Positions 1 to 7,636 of a stretch of DNA of 64,000 nt are shown here, piece by piece. This stretch comes from Terriglobus roseus (lineage in GTDB: Bacteria > Acidobacteriota > Terriglobia > Terriglobales > Acidobacteriaceae): assembly GCF_900105625.1 (NCBI RefSeq), contig NZ_FNSD01000001.1, positions 3,224,001 to 3,288,000 on the forward strand, in the 5' to 3' direction. The notes under the pieces were generated by a model that was not told the origin of the DNA, did no database searches, and saw only the letters and a program-made list of their open reading frames with translations. Each line of letters begins with the position of its first letter. Positions within the stretch are counted from its first letter, which is position 1. The position numbers and the translations under genes were made by a program.

Positions 1-444
1 CTCCAGCGCCAGGGTATACGTCGCCGTCAGACCCTGATCCACATAGAAGAACGGATTCCGTTTCCAGTCCGGAATGACCTCAAGTTCCCAGCGCACACGT
101 GCGATCGCTGACCCGATCAGGCGATAGTCCACCTGCACCGGCACGGGCGCAGCGCTTACATCCAGCGCGCGCCACTGCTTTTCAAATTCCGCGATGCGAG
201 CCTCATATCCGGCAACATCCTTCGGGGACCACCGGCCGACATAGCCCGCCGGTCGTGCGAGCCGTGGAATGTCGTCATTGGTAAACGGCTGCTCCGTCGC
301 CCGCCAATCCCAGAACGTCTCACTCAACGCCTGCACCTTGGCCTCAGCCGTCTGTGCCGGCAGGGTGGTCGTAAAGGCAATCGCAAGGGCCGACGTGATG
401 ATGCACGCGGCAAAGGCGCGGGGCAGAGCAGGTAAGAATCGCAT
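1..444 (-). CDS. DUF885-family exported protein, N-terminal part (cut by window edge)
   Basis: An open frame of 148 codons runs from an ATG at 444 to base 1 without a stop, so the gene continues to the left. Residues 1 to about 31 form a signal peptide (hydrophobic stretch ending TTLPAQT). The mature part begins with a helical region containing SETFWDWRATEQP and then PKDVAGYEARIAEFEKQW, a layout typical of DUF885 zinc-peptidase-like proteins, in which the catalytic HExxPGH part lies far downstream and is not visible here. A second, complete DUF885 protein lies at 27449-29221. It is transcribed divergently from ddl. The family call is moderately sure; the substrate is unknown. Confidence 0.65.
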   Translation of the reverse strand, partial: MRFLPALPRAFAACIITSALAIAFTTTLPAQTAEAKVQALSETFWDWRATEQPFTNDDIPRLARPAGYVGRWSPKDVAGYEARIAEFEKQWRALDVSAAPVPVQVDYRLIGSAIARVRWELEVIPDWKRNPFFYVDQGLTATYTLALE

Positions 445-747
445 GTTTGGACAGTAGCGCAACGGACGCATAAGCCAAAGCAATTTCAAGAACTCGCAGT
501 TCAGTCGACGAGACCGAGTATCCAAGAGATTCGGTTTCCCACCCTTTCGCGACGAAGCCGTCGAAGAATGGGTCACGCGGCCAGTCGCCGCCGAGGCGTC
601 ACGAGGAATTGCAGCAGCCCCTCAGGTCAGCATTGTCCTGCTCCCCGTACCCGTACCGGTACACCGGCGCCACAGCACCGAGTCCGAAACGCTACCATGC
701 AAGGGATGGCCGTACGCGCGTTGCCGCGTGCGCAAGGGGAGATTCCG
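445..747. other. Intergenic region between divergent genes
   Basis: About 300 bases separate the left-edge exported protein from the ddl start. I see no convincing gene. The ddl frame is open upstream to 568, but that stretch reads as low-complexity basic sequence unlike Ddl, so I treat it as untranslated. No clear -35/-10 pair or terminator was recognised. Confidence 0.4.
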
Positions 748-1884
748 TTGGCAAAGAAGCTGCGCGTGGGTGTGTTGTTTGGTGGCAAGTCGGGCGAGCA
801 TGAGGTGTCGCTGCGCTCGGGCGCATCGATTCTGCTGGCCATCGACAAGAGCAGGTACGACGTGGTGCCCATGGGCATCGCCAAGACCGGCCAGTGGCTG
901 CCCGCCGAAGCGTCCACCGCTATGCTTGGCGGCGACTTCGCGCCGAAGCTCGGTAAGACCTCCACAAAGAAGAAAGCGGCTGACACCAGCATCGCTTCGC
1001 AGGCACCAGGCACCGCCGGCCTCGACGTCGTCTTCCCTGTGTTGCACGGCACCTTCGGTGAAGACGGCACCATCCAGGGCATGCTCGAACTTGCCGACGT
1101 TGCCTACGTCGGCTCGGGTGTTCTCGGCTCCTCAGTGGGCATGGACAAAGACGCCATGAAGAAGATGTTCGCCGTGGCCGGCCTGCCCATCGTGAAGCAC
1201 GTCACCCTTCTGCGCGGCGAGTGGAAGGCCAATCCGAAGAAGTGCACCAAAACCATCGAAGACAAGCTGAAGTACCCGGTTTTCGTAAAGCCCGCAAACC
1301 TCGGCTCCTCGGTCGGCATCAGCAAGGTGCGCGAACGCGCCGAACTTGCCAGGGCCATGGATGAGGCCGCGTCCTTCGATCGCAAGATCGTTATCGAAGA
1401 AGGTGTCAGCGGCACCGGCAAGCTGAAGGGGAAGGGCAAGCCACGCGAGCTTGAGATCGCCGTGCTGGGCAATGACGATCCCATCGCCAGCGTCGTCGGC
1501 GAGATCGTGCCCGACCGCGAATTCTACGACTACGCCAGCAAGTACGACAGCACCAGCACCAGCGAACCGGTCATCCCGGCGAAGATCACCAAGGCACAGT
1601 CGAAGCAGATTCAGGCGATGGCCATCGCCGCCTTCAAGTCCTGCGACTGCAGCGGCCTGGCCCGCGTCGACTTCCTCATGGAAGCCGTCGAACCCGGCTC
1701 AAAGAAGGAACCAAAGATCTTCCTGAATGAGATCAACACCATGCCCGGCTTCACCAGCATCAGCATGTACCCCAAGCTGTGGGAAGCCACGGGCATCGGC
1801 TACAGCGAACTGATCGACCGTCTGATCGCACTCGCCATCGAACGCCACGACGAGCGTGCTGCGACGACGTTTTCAAAGTCGTAG
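748..1884 (+). CDS. ddl: D-alanine--D-alanine ligase
   Basis: ATP-grasp enzyme that joins two D-alanines for peptidoglycan precursors in the cytoplasm. The start is placed at TTG 748, giving 378 residues, because AAGGGGA lies 8 bases upstream and the protein then begins AKKLRVGVLFGGKSGEHEVS, as Ddl proteins do. The frame stays open to 568 but the added residues do not resemble the family. Visible family motifs are GGKSGEHEVS (about 12-21), HGTFGEDGTIQG (about 100), FVKPANLGSSVGISK (about 187) and the C-terminal NEINTMPGFTSISMYPKLW loop that binds magnesium and substrate. Length is normal. No operon partner is visible. Confidence 0.93.
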   Translation: MAKKLRVGVLFGGKSGEHEVSLRSGASILLAIDKSRYDVVPMGIAKTGQWLPAEASTAMLGGDFAPKLGKTSTKKKAADTSIASQAPGTAGLDVVFPVLHGTFGEDGTIQGMLELADVAYVGSGVLGSSVGMDKDAMKKMFAVAGLPIVKHVTLLRGEWKANPKKCTKTIEDKLKYPVFVKPANLGSSVGISKVRERAELARAMDEAASFDRKIVIEEGVSGTGKLKGKGKPRELEIAVLGNDDPIASVVGEIVPDREFYDYASKYDSTSTSEPVIPAKITKAQSKQIQAMAIAAFKSCDCSGLARVDFLMEAVEPGSKKEPKIFLNEINTMPGFTSISMYPKLWEATGIGYSELIDRLIALAIERHDERAATTFSKS

Positions 1885-2048
1885 CCGACAGAGCAGATTC
1901 CGATAAGCCGACTCGTCGTGATCTGCTTCGGGGAGCGCATCGGCGAGCGGGAATGTGAGATCCCGCTTCGTCTGCACTTCTCGCGCCCTTGCGCACCCTT
2001 GTCCCGGCCGTCCGGTTGCTTCGATTCAAGATCCGGTCGGGCCCCTGC

Positions 2049-2840
2049 TTAGGCAGCACTCCTGTCGAACGATGACGCTACCTCGTCTGACGCCGCAGCC
2101 GCGCGCTTTGTGCAGATGGCGTATTGGTAGCCGTCGCGGTACACCATCTCAACCTGTTGCCACGGTTGAGAGTGGACGAGCCGTCCGAACTCATCCGCGG
2201 ATAAGACCTTGACTGGAGACGATGCGTTTGCTCTCCAAGGACTGTCCCCGCTCAGCAGCTCGGAGATCTGCATGAACCACAACGGCAGACGTGTCTTGAA
2301 TCGCGTTGTCGGCTCGGCCACGAAGCATCTACCGCCGGGCTTCAGGATCCGAAAGATCTCGGACACCACTCGCTCCCGGTCGTGCACGATCAGGAACAGG
2401 CGCGACACCACGATCGCGTCGACCTGTTCCAGGCCGTCGTGCAAGGCGCACGCATCGCCGTGACGGAAGGAGCAGTTCTGCAGATGCGATGCCGATGCTC
2501 GCGATCGTGCCCACTCGAGCAGGCTTACCGACTGGTCAATGCCGATGGTCTGTATCTGGGGGAACAGGCGCGCCAACCGGCAGGCATAGAAGCCCGGGCC
2601 GCATCCCAACTCCAACACACGCGTGCCAGGACGCGGTCCACTCGAAGGAAAGATCGACCGCTTGATCTCTTCCGTGTGATCGCGAAAGACATGTTCGCGG
2701 AAAAATGCGTAGAGCCAGTGGCGCCGTTCAAAGAGGTTCCTTCGCACCACCACTTCTTCCGTCGGACAACAACCAGACTCGTCCAGCTTCAAGCACTGCA
2801 TGTTCATCCTTGTCCTGCGCTCATCGCGTGTGGCATCCAT
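2049..2840 (-). CDS. Class I SAM-dependent methyltransferase
   Basis: 263 residues. A Rossmann methyltransferase with motif I VLELGCGPGFYACRLA near residue 75, an acidic ribose-binding residue after TIGIDQS, and a motif-IV-like stretch DAIVVSRLFLIV. FRILKPGGRCFVAEP is the usual post-I/III region of ubiE-like methyltransferases. The ATG at 2840 overlaps the stop of the upstream molybdoenzyme by one base (TAATG), so translation is probably coupled and it is the third gene of the cytochrome b operon. ATGs at codons 12 and 14 are alternatives. The substrate cannot be told from sequence. A Cys-rich start (LDESGCCPTEE) is unusual for the family. Confidence 0.85.
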   Translation of the reverse strand: MDATRDERRTRMNMQCLKLDESGCCPTEEVVVRRNLFERRHWLYAFFREHVFRDHTEEIKRSIFPSSGPRPGTRVLELGCGPGFYACRLARLFPQIQTIGIDQSVSLLEWARSRASASHLQNCSFRHGDACALHDGLEQVDAIVVSRLFLIVHDRERVVSEIFRILKPGGRCFVAEPTTRFKTRLPLWFMQISELLSGDSPWRANASSPVKVLSADEFGRLVHSQPWQQVEMVYRDGYQYAICTKRAAAASDEVASSFDRSAA

Positions 2841-3796
2841 TACAGTCCGGCGTACCAGTCGTATCCCAGCTTGGTCCAGTAATCATCGGGCTTGTTGTTC
2901 GTATAACTGATCAGCCCGATCCGTTTGATTTGCTTGTAGCCGTACTTCGTCGGCATGTGCAGTCGCAGCGGCGCCCCATGAAACTGGGTCAAAGGCGCAC
3001 CCATCATCTCGGTCACCAGCAGCGTCTGCGGATGACGGCACACGGCCAGGTCATAGCCGGTGTAGTAATCGCCATCCGGCGTCTCCATGTACACAAACTT
3101 CGGCTCGCGGCCGCCAACCTTCTCCGGCGGATAAGCCTCAAGAAAATCAGCCATGCGAACACCAGCCCAGTGAACGATCTGACTCCAGCCCTCGATGCAC
3201 TTGAACTGCGTTACCAGTTCCTGCCGCGGCAGCTTGAGGACATCATCCATCGTCAGCAACAGACCCGGTGTGCCGGGCGCAAGTGTGGAGTCGCTCTCGC
3301 CAGCGTCCTCTCGACCACGCTCTGGTTTCTCTCTTATCGTCTGGTCCGTCTGGTGCGGAGCACTCTTCGTGTCATGTCCGTGATCTTCTGCAGACTTTGC
3401 CTGCGTGTAGCGATACTCCCACGCAGTAACATCCCGGCTGAAGCGAGCATGCTGCGCACCCGCGGTGGACCCAACTACCTGGAGCCTGTAGCTCTCAGGC
3501 ACCATTTCTTCCTTGAGGCCGAAGACACCGTTCACCCGCAGGTTCTCCGCTTGATGCAGCGGATAGGTCGGCGCCAAGGCGTGATCGTGAAACAGTGCCT
3601 TCGAGATCGCAGCATTGGCTTCAAAGGCGTCCCGGTACGGTATCTGTTGATCATCCTCGGCGGGTCTCCCCTCGATCCACCGGTAAAGGCCGAACCCTGC
3701 GGCAGCGGCTACGCCCGCTCCCAGGAACGATCGGCGCGTGTGTCTGCGTGACCGCGCCAGGATGACCTTGTTCTCTTCTTCAACGGTTGCCATCAC
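2840..3796 (-). CDS. Tat-exported molybdopterin-dependent oxidoreductase (sulfite oxidase / MsrP family)
   Basis: 318 residues. A twin-arginine signal (RRSFLGAG at 21-28, followed by a hydrophobic segment) sends the folded protein to the periplasm. The catalytic core carries FKCIEGWS, where Cys200 is the expected molybdenum ligand, and the family's C-terminal APLRLHMPTKYGYKQIKRI. This resembles MsrP/YedY methionine-sulfoxide reductases and related sulfite-oxidase-fold enzymes. Residues about 130-178 form an acidic, His- and Lys-rich insertion of low complexity that typical MsrP lacks. The gene overlaps the upstream cytochrome b by four bases (ATGA at 3793-3796), so the cytochrome is the likely electron donor. 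The exact substrate is inferred, not shown. Confidence 0.87.
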   Translation of the reverse strand: MMATVEEENKVILARSRRHTRRSFLGAGVAAAAGFGLYRWIEGRPAEDDQQIPYRDAFEANAAISKALFHDHALAPTYPLHQAENLRVNGVFGLKEEMVPESYRLQVVGSTAGAQHARFSRDVTAWEYRYTQAKSAEDHGHDTKSAPHQTDQTIREKPERGREDAGESDSTLAPGTPGLLLTMDDVLKLPRQELVTQFKCIEGWSQIVHWAGVRMADFLEAYPPEKVGGREPKFVYMETPDGDYYTGYDLAVCRHPQTLLVTEMMGAPLTQFHGAPLRLHMPTKYGYKQIKRIGLISYTNNKPDDYWTKLGYDWYAGL

Positions 3797-4533
3797 CAGG
3801 ACTTCCTTTCTGCTTCCACCGATGGTTCGTCGACACGTTTGATCTCAAGACCGCTGACCATCGCGCGGAAGTTATTCCATCCGGCCAGCACCACCTGTCC
3901 CACATGAACCAGGAAGAATCCAAGAAAGCTCATCGTCAGCCAGAAGTGCTCCCATCGCGCCATCTCATAACCACCCAGCAACGACGTCAGCCAGTGCAAC
4001 TGCGTCGGCTTGTAGATTGCGAGACCGGTGACCAGCATGCCCGCGCCCATCAGGATTACGGCCGAGTAAGCGATGCGCTGCGCACCGTTGTACTTCGTCT
4101 GGGGCGGCAACCCCTTGCGAAGATGCAGATCGACCAGTGTGACTTGCACGGCATCCCGCAGACTGCGCTTTTGCGGAACGAGAAATCGCCACTCGCCGGA
4201 GAGGACAAGGAACAGAACGTAAGCGATGCCGTTCGCGACAAAGAGCCACATGAAGAAGAAATGATGACCCAGTGCCTGCGTCACGTGATTGGGCGCGTTC
4301 GTCGCCTTCCAGAACCAGTCCGGGAACAGCCGCACCAACGTAAAGGAACCGATCCCGATGCGGTACACCGCGTGCGGATGCTGGTATGGGTTGTCGGAGT
4401 CGTTCCAATAGATCAGCAGCCCGCTCCAGATCATCAGGAACAGCAGCGGGAAGTTGATCCAGTGCATCCATCGAATGGCCAGCGGATGCTTCCGGTCGAG
4501 TTGCAACGGTTCTTCCTGCACAATCTTCCTCAT
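3793..4533 (-). CDS. Cytochrome b561-type membrane subunit for the molybdoenzyme
   Basis: 246 residues from ATG 4533. A longer frame from TTG 4563 exists, but a candidate ECF promoter has its -10 at 4581-4572, which would put that TTG at the transcript start, so ATG 4533 is preferred. Four to five membrane helices carry histidines typical of b-type hydrogenase/thiosulfate-reductase cytochromes: HPLAIRWMHWINFP, PNHVTQALGHHFFFMW and ARWEHFWLTMSFLGFFLVHVGQ. It should pass quinol electrons to the periplasmic molybdoenzyme encoded next. It is not an MsrQ-like protein by eye, which sets this pair apart from classical msrPQ. Confidence 0.82.
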   Translation of the reverse strand: MRKIVQEEPLQLDRKHPLAIRWMHWINFPLLFLMIWSGLLIYWNDSDNPYQHPHAVYRIGIGSFTLVRLFPDWFWKATNAPNHVTQALGHHFFFMWLFVANGIAYVLFLVLSGEWRFLVPQKRSLRDAVQVTLVDLHLRKGLPPQTKYNGAQRIAYSAVILMGAGMLVTGLAIYKPTQLHWLTSLLGGYEMARWEHFWLTMSFLGFFLVHVGQVVLAGWNNFRAMVSGLEIKRVDEPSVEAERKSW

Positions 4534-4571
4534 TCCAAAGTCCCGGCTGCAAGCAAAGTGCAAGCTTCCGT

Positions 4572-4603
4572 TCGTTAGAGAGGAAAGTAGGGAAGAGGTT
4601 ACA
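4572..4603 (-). promoter_or_regulatory. Candidate ECF promoter of the cytochrome b/molybdoenzyme operon
   Basis: On the minus strand TGTAACC (4603-4597) is followed by 15 bases and then TCTCTAACGA (4581-4572). The same -35, the same spacing and a similar -10 occur before the nearby sigma factor, DUF1223 and peroxiredoxin genes. The start codon is 39 bases downstream. Confidence 0.55.
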
Positions 4604-4658
4604 GAGAGTTCGAAGAAATCTCCGCTATGCTTGAGCCGGAGCTGCGCACTACATTCCT

Positions 4659-5096
4659 ATGAGCCAACACACAGACGCCTCGCCAGCAGATGACAGCCGT
4701 ATCAAGCCGTCGAACTGGTTTCTGAGTATCACCAGCCTCCTGTTTATCGTCTTGCAGAGCCTGTGTACCGCCGTGATGGCGATCAGCGGCGTGCGCGTTC
4801 TCATCGGGCTGAGTGCACTGGCGGCAGCCGCGGGGCTGAACCGACCGGCGTCGGGCTACCACGCAGACGCCATACGCATTCCGATGATGACGATTGCGGT
4901 CGTTGGCTCACTGGTCAACCTGTATGTCGTGTGGAGGATTCGCAGTTTGCGGAACCGGCCCGCAGCACAATGGCGCTCCCAGCCGATCAGCCTGAGACAG
5001 AGACGTGCGGAGATGTTTCAGATCGTGCTCGCCGTAGTCTCGCTGATCCTTGTCGCCATCGAGTGGTGGACTCACCGAATCGTCCACAATGTCTAG
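4659..5096 (+). CDS. Small membrane protein of unknown function
   Basis: 145 residues with three predicted membrane helices (about 20-43, 70-92 and 118-136), separated by basic loops (RIRSLRNRP, SLRQRRAEMF). N-terminus is polar. I do not recognise a family. It is transcribed away from the cytochrome b operon and its stop overlaps by four bases the stop end of the convergent anti-sigma gene. Its position inside the redox island hints at a related role, but no residue supports a specific function. Confidence 0.7.
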   Translation: MSQHTDASPADDSRIKPSNWFLSITSLLFIVLQSLCTAVMAISGVRVLIGLSALAAAAGLNRPASGYHADAIRIPMMTIAVVGSLVNLYVVWRIRSLRNRPAAQWRSQPISLRQRRAEMFQIVLAVVSLILVAIEWWTHRIVHNV

Positions 5097-5362
5097 GACG
5101 AGTCGCCTAAGCCTCGGTCCTTGTTGATCTCCGCGTTCAGCCGCTGATGCAGACGATCACTGAATCCGATGGGCAGTTCAAAGACACGATCGTCGGCTGT
5201 CAAAACAAGGATGTTCCGCGTCGAATCCAGAATGGCCGAGCAGATCTCGCAGTGATCGAGATGCCTCTGCACCAGTTCCCGCGTCTCGGGCGGCAGTGAG
5301 CCATCCAGGTAGTCGGAGATGTAATCCCATACGTGCTTGCACTCTATGACCATGGGAGCCAC
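5093..5362 (-). CDS. Zinc-binding anti-sigma factor (zf-HC2/ZAS type)
   Basis: 89 residues. The N-terminal half is a zinc anti-sigma domain with the signature His34-x3-Cys38-x2-Cys41 (HLDHCEIC), preceded by His10/Cys8 in ECKHVWDYISDYLDG. Such domains bind and block their partner ECF sigma factor and often release it upon oxidation. No membrane helix is present, so it should be cytoplasmic. The start overlaps the end of the sigma gene by 19 bases, a standard arrangement of cognate pairs. With a thiol-peroxidase-like and a methionine-sulfoxide-reductase-like gene next door, redox sensing is a reasonable inference. Confidence 0.88.
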   Translation of the reverse strand: MAPMVIECKHVWDYISDYLDGSLPPETRELVQRHLDHCEICSAILDSTRNILVLTADDRVFELPIGFSDRLHQRLNAEINKDRGLGDSS

Positions 5363-5973
5363 CTCCTCTTTGATTTGGATGTTGCGGCCCGAAGCTCTGG
5401 CGTCAGTTGCCGCTGCAACATCATGCGTGCACGATGCAGCCGGACCTTTACGGATGGGACGCTGATCTGCAACGCCTCCGCCGTCTCGATCACACTGAAT
5501 TCCTGAACCTCTCGCAGAAGAAACACGCGACGATAGATCTCTGGCAGATCGGCAACGGCCTGCTGCAGCAACTGACGCACTTCGCCGCGCTCGATCGCTT
5601 CGGATGGAATCTCGCGCCAGTCACGAAGCATCGCCGGAGAGGCTTTCGAACTGTCGTCCATAAGCTCATCCAGCGATTCGACACGGACGGTCGCCTGCTT
5701 GCGTAACCGGCTGCGAGCCTCATTCAGGGTGATGCTGATGAGCCACGTGCTGAACCTTGCCTCCGACCGGAAGCTGGCAAGATTGCGATAGGCCTTCAGG
5801 AAGGCCTCCTGTGCAACGTCCTCAGCATCGCTTTCGTTCTTCATATAGGTCAGGGCCATCAGATACACGCTGCGCTCATACGGACGGATCAGCTCGTGAT
5901 AGAGCTGTGTCTCGCCGGCCAGGATAGAAGCGATCATGCCTGCTTCATCCCTGATGTCGCTCTCGTTCCTCAT
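5344..5973 (-). CDS. ECF RNA polymerase sigma factor
   Basis: 209 residues. Region 2 spans about 28-95 (LIRPYERSVYLMALTY, DAEDVAQEAFLKAY, STWLISITLNEARSRLR) and region 4 about 140-190 (LPEIYRRVFLLREVQE, SVPSVKVRLHRARMML), the normal size for an RpoE-like sigma factor. It is co-encoded with the overlapping anti-sigma factor. Its own upstream region holds the same promoter signature found before three neighbouring operons, so it probably activates itself and the redox genes around it. The start ATG at 5973 is the only convincing one. Confidence 0.93.
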   Translation of the reverse strand: MRNESDIRDEAGMIASILAGETQLYHELIRPYERSVYLMALTYMKNESDAEDVAQEAFLKAYRNLASFRSEARFSTWLISITLNEARSRLRKQATVRVESLDELMDDSSKASPAMLRDWREIPSEAIERGEVRQLLQQAVADLPEIYRRVFLLREVQEFSVIETAEALQISVPSVKVRLHRARMMLQRQLTPELRAATSKSKRRWLPWS

Positions 5974-6018
5974 TCGGCGATGCCAGCTCCTGAATCCATC
6001 CCTGCAACGACCTTCGCA

Positions 6019-6050
6019 CCATTAGAGCTGCAGCGCGAGAAAGGGTTACA
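6019..6050 (-). promoter_or_regulatory. Candidate autoregulated ECF promoter of the sigma/anti-sigma operon
   Basis: On the minus strand TGTAACC (6050-6044), 15 bases, then GCTCTAATGG (6028-6019). The sigma start codon lies 46 bases further on. The -35 is one arm of a perfect inverted repeat, GGGTTACA-N7-TGTAACCC at 6043-6065, whose other arm is the -35 of the divergent DUF1223 gene. Confidence 0.6.
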
Positions 6051-6057
6051 GCGACGT

Positions 6058-6089
6058 TGTAACCCGTGATCCATCGCGGCGTCTCATGA
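6058..6089 (+). promoter_or_regulatory. Candidate ECF promoter of the DUF1223 gene
   Basis: TGTAACC at 6058-6064, 15-base spacer, then CGTCTCATGA at 6080-6089, 25 bases before the start codon. CGTC is a common ECF -10 word. It is back to back with the sigma-operon promoter. Confidence 0.6.
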
Positions 6090-6113
6090 CCGTTCGCTTC
6101 GGAGGGAACAGCG

Positions 6114-6905
6114 ATGAATACGTTTCGCAAAACGACATGGTCGATTGCCGCCTGCCTTCTGGCAGTATCTCCTCTGCCCATGGCAATTTCGCAGCCGAAG
6201 CATGCAGAGACGCCGCCGAACATCGTGCTCGTCGAGCTGTTCACCTCGGAGGGCTGCTCCAGCTGTCCGCCCGCGGATGAACTGTTGCGCAAGGTGAATG
6301 GCAGGCAGACCGCAGCAGGTCAGCTCGTCGTCGGAATCAGTGAACATGTGACGTACTGGAACCGGTTGGGATGGACGGATCCGTTTTCTTCCTCGACCTA
6401 TACGGACCGGCAGGATCGCTACGCGAACCGTTTTGGCCTGGACAGTGTGTACACCCCGCAGATGGTCGTAAACGGTCAGCAGCAGTTTGTTGGAAGCAAT
6501 GAGTCTCTTCTGGGTCGAGCGCTTGCCGATCAGGTCAAACAAAAGAGGATCAATCTTCGGATCCTTTCAAGCGAGTTTCAGAACGGCAACATTGCAATCC
6601 ATTTCGCGGCATCGCAACTGCCCTCGAATCGACCGCTCAACATCGTCGCTACACTCACAGACGACCTTGCAATCTCCAAGGTGATTCGCGGAGAGAATGG
6701 CGGGCGCTCCTTGCAGCATGTTGCCGTCGCTCGGTCACTCGCAACGATTGCGACCATCCACGGAGATACGGACACAACCGTCAACGTGCCGTGGAACGCA
6801 GTCGATGCGACGAAGCAGGGAGCGGCGCATCATCTGATCCTCTTTGCGCAGGAAGCAGGGCAGGGCGCAATTGTCGGCGCGGATGCGACACCGGTCATCC
6901 TGTGA
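6114..6905 (+). CDS. DUF1223 thioredoxin-like exported protein
   Basis: 263 residues. A signal peptide covers about 1-26. The DUF1223 hallmark VELFTSEGCSSCPPAD follows, with a CxxC pair at Cys48/Cys51 in a thioredoxin-like fold, and WTDPFSSSTYTDRQDRYA and YTPQMVVNGQQ further on, as in the family. The biochemical role of DUF1223 is not established; a periplasmic thiol-redox function is inferred from the CxxC. A peroxiredoxin-like gene follows 91 bases downstream on the same strand and has a similar promoter signature. Confidence 0.87.
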   Translation: MNTFRKTTWSIAACLLAVSPLPMAISQPKHAETPPNIVLVELFTSEGCSSCPPADELLRKVNGRQTAAGQLVVGISEHVTYWNRLGWTDPFSSSTYTDRQDRYANRFGLDSVYTPQMVVNGQQQFVGSNESLLGRALADQVKQKRINLRILSSEFQNGNIAIHFAASQLPSNRPLNIVATLTDDLAISKVIRGENGGRSLQHVAVARSLATIATIHGDTDTTVNVPWNAVDATKQGAAHHLILFAQEAGQGAIVGADATPVIL

Positions 6906-6924
6906 ACCATGCGTGCAGAAAGTC

Positions 6925-6956
6925 TGTAACTTCTTGCCGAATTCCTTGTCGAATGC
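6925..6956 (+). promoter_or_regulatory. Candidate ECF promoter of the peroxiredoxin gene
   Basis: TGTAACT at 6925-6931, exactly 15 bases, then TGTCGAATGC at 6947-6956; start codon 41 bases downstream. It is the weakest of the four by -35 match but has the same geometry. Confidence 0.5.
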
Positions 6957-6996
6957 GCAAAGCCACATGAGGCCACACAGGGAGATAAGAAACATC

Positions 6997-7596
6997 ATGC
7001 CCATCGCAACGACGTCTCATAACGTTTCCAGCGTATCGTCCCGCACGTCTCTCATCCGCAGACTGCTTGCTGTCACGTTTGCTGCGTCCACACTGCTGGG
7101 CGCGCTCCACGCACAGACTCCTGCAGTGGGTAACGTCGCGCCGGACTTCACGCTCAACACGCCCACGGGTAATTCGGTGCAACTCTCGAAGGGGCTCAAA
7201 CAAGCGTCGACGGTCCTGATCGTGTTGCGTGGCTACCCGGGCTATCAGTGCCCCTTCTGTCAGAAACAGCTACACGACTTCATCGAACATGCGTCGGAGT
7301 TTGCGGCGAAGAAGGCGACGGTCCTTCTCGTCTACCCGGGTCCGCCGGCAGATCTCGATCAGCGAGCAAAGGAGGCGCTCGCACAGCAGGCCAACCTTCC
7401 TGCGAACATCACGCTTGTCGTCGATCCGGATTACACGGTGACGAACCTCTACGGCCTGCGATGGAATGCACCGCACGAGACGGCTTACCCGGCCACGTTC
7501 ATCCTGGATCACAACGGGAAGGTCCTCTTTGAGAAGATCAGCCACGGCCATGGGGATCGCACCTCCGCGCAGGATGTCCTGGCCGCGCTTCGCTAA
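6997..7596 (+). CDS. Exported peroxiredoxin-like (AhpC/TSA family) protein
   Basis: 200 residues from ATG 6997, chosen because GGGAGATAAG precedes it; the frame is open to 6844 but overlaps the previous gene. Residues 1-40 are a signal peptide ending ALHAQ. The mature part is a thioredoxin-fold peroxidase: VGNVAPDFTLNTPTG, then RGYPGYQCPFCQKQ with Cys85 and Cys88, and YPATFILDHNGKVLFE near the C-terminus. Export is unusual for AhpC/TSA proteins but known for periplasmic versions. It likely reduces peroxides or acts as a thiol reductant in the periplasm together with the DUF1223 protein. Confidence 0.86.
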   Translation: MPIATTSHNVSSVSSRTSLIRRLLAVTFAASTLLGALHAQTPAVGNVAPDFTLNTPTGNSVQLSKGLKQASTVLIVLRGYPGYQCPFCQKQLHDFIEHASEFAAKKATVLLVYPGPPADLDQRAKEALAQQANLPANITLVVDPDYTVTNLYGLRWNAPHETAYPATFILDHNGKVLFEKISHGHGDRTSAQDVLAALR

Positions 7597-7636
7597 CTCT
7601 TCGAATGGTTCTGCCGCGTGACGATGAGATGCCTGT

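Noticed and set aside
568-747. N-terminal extension of D-Ala-D-Ala ligase
   Set aside because: The extra 60 residues lack family similarity and a ribosome site with correct spacing precedes TTG 748.
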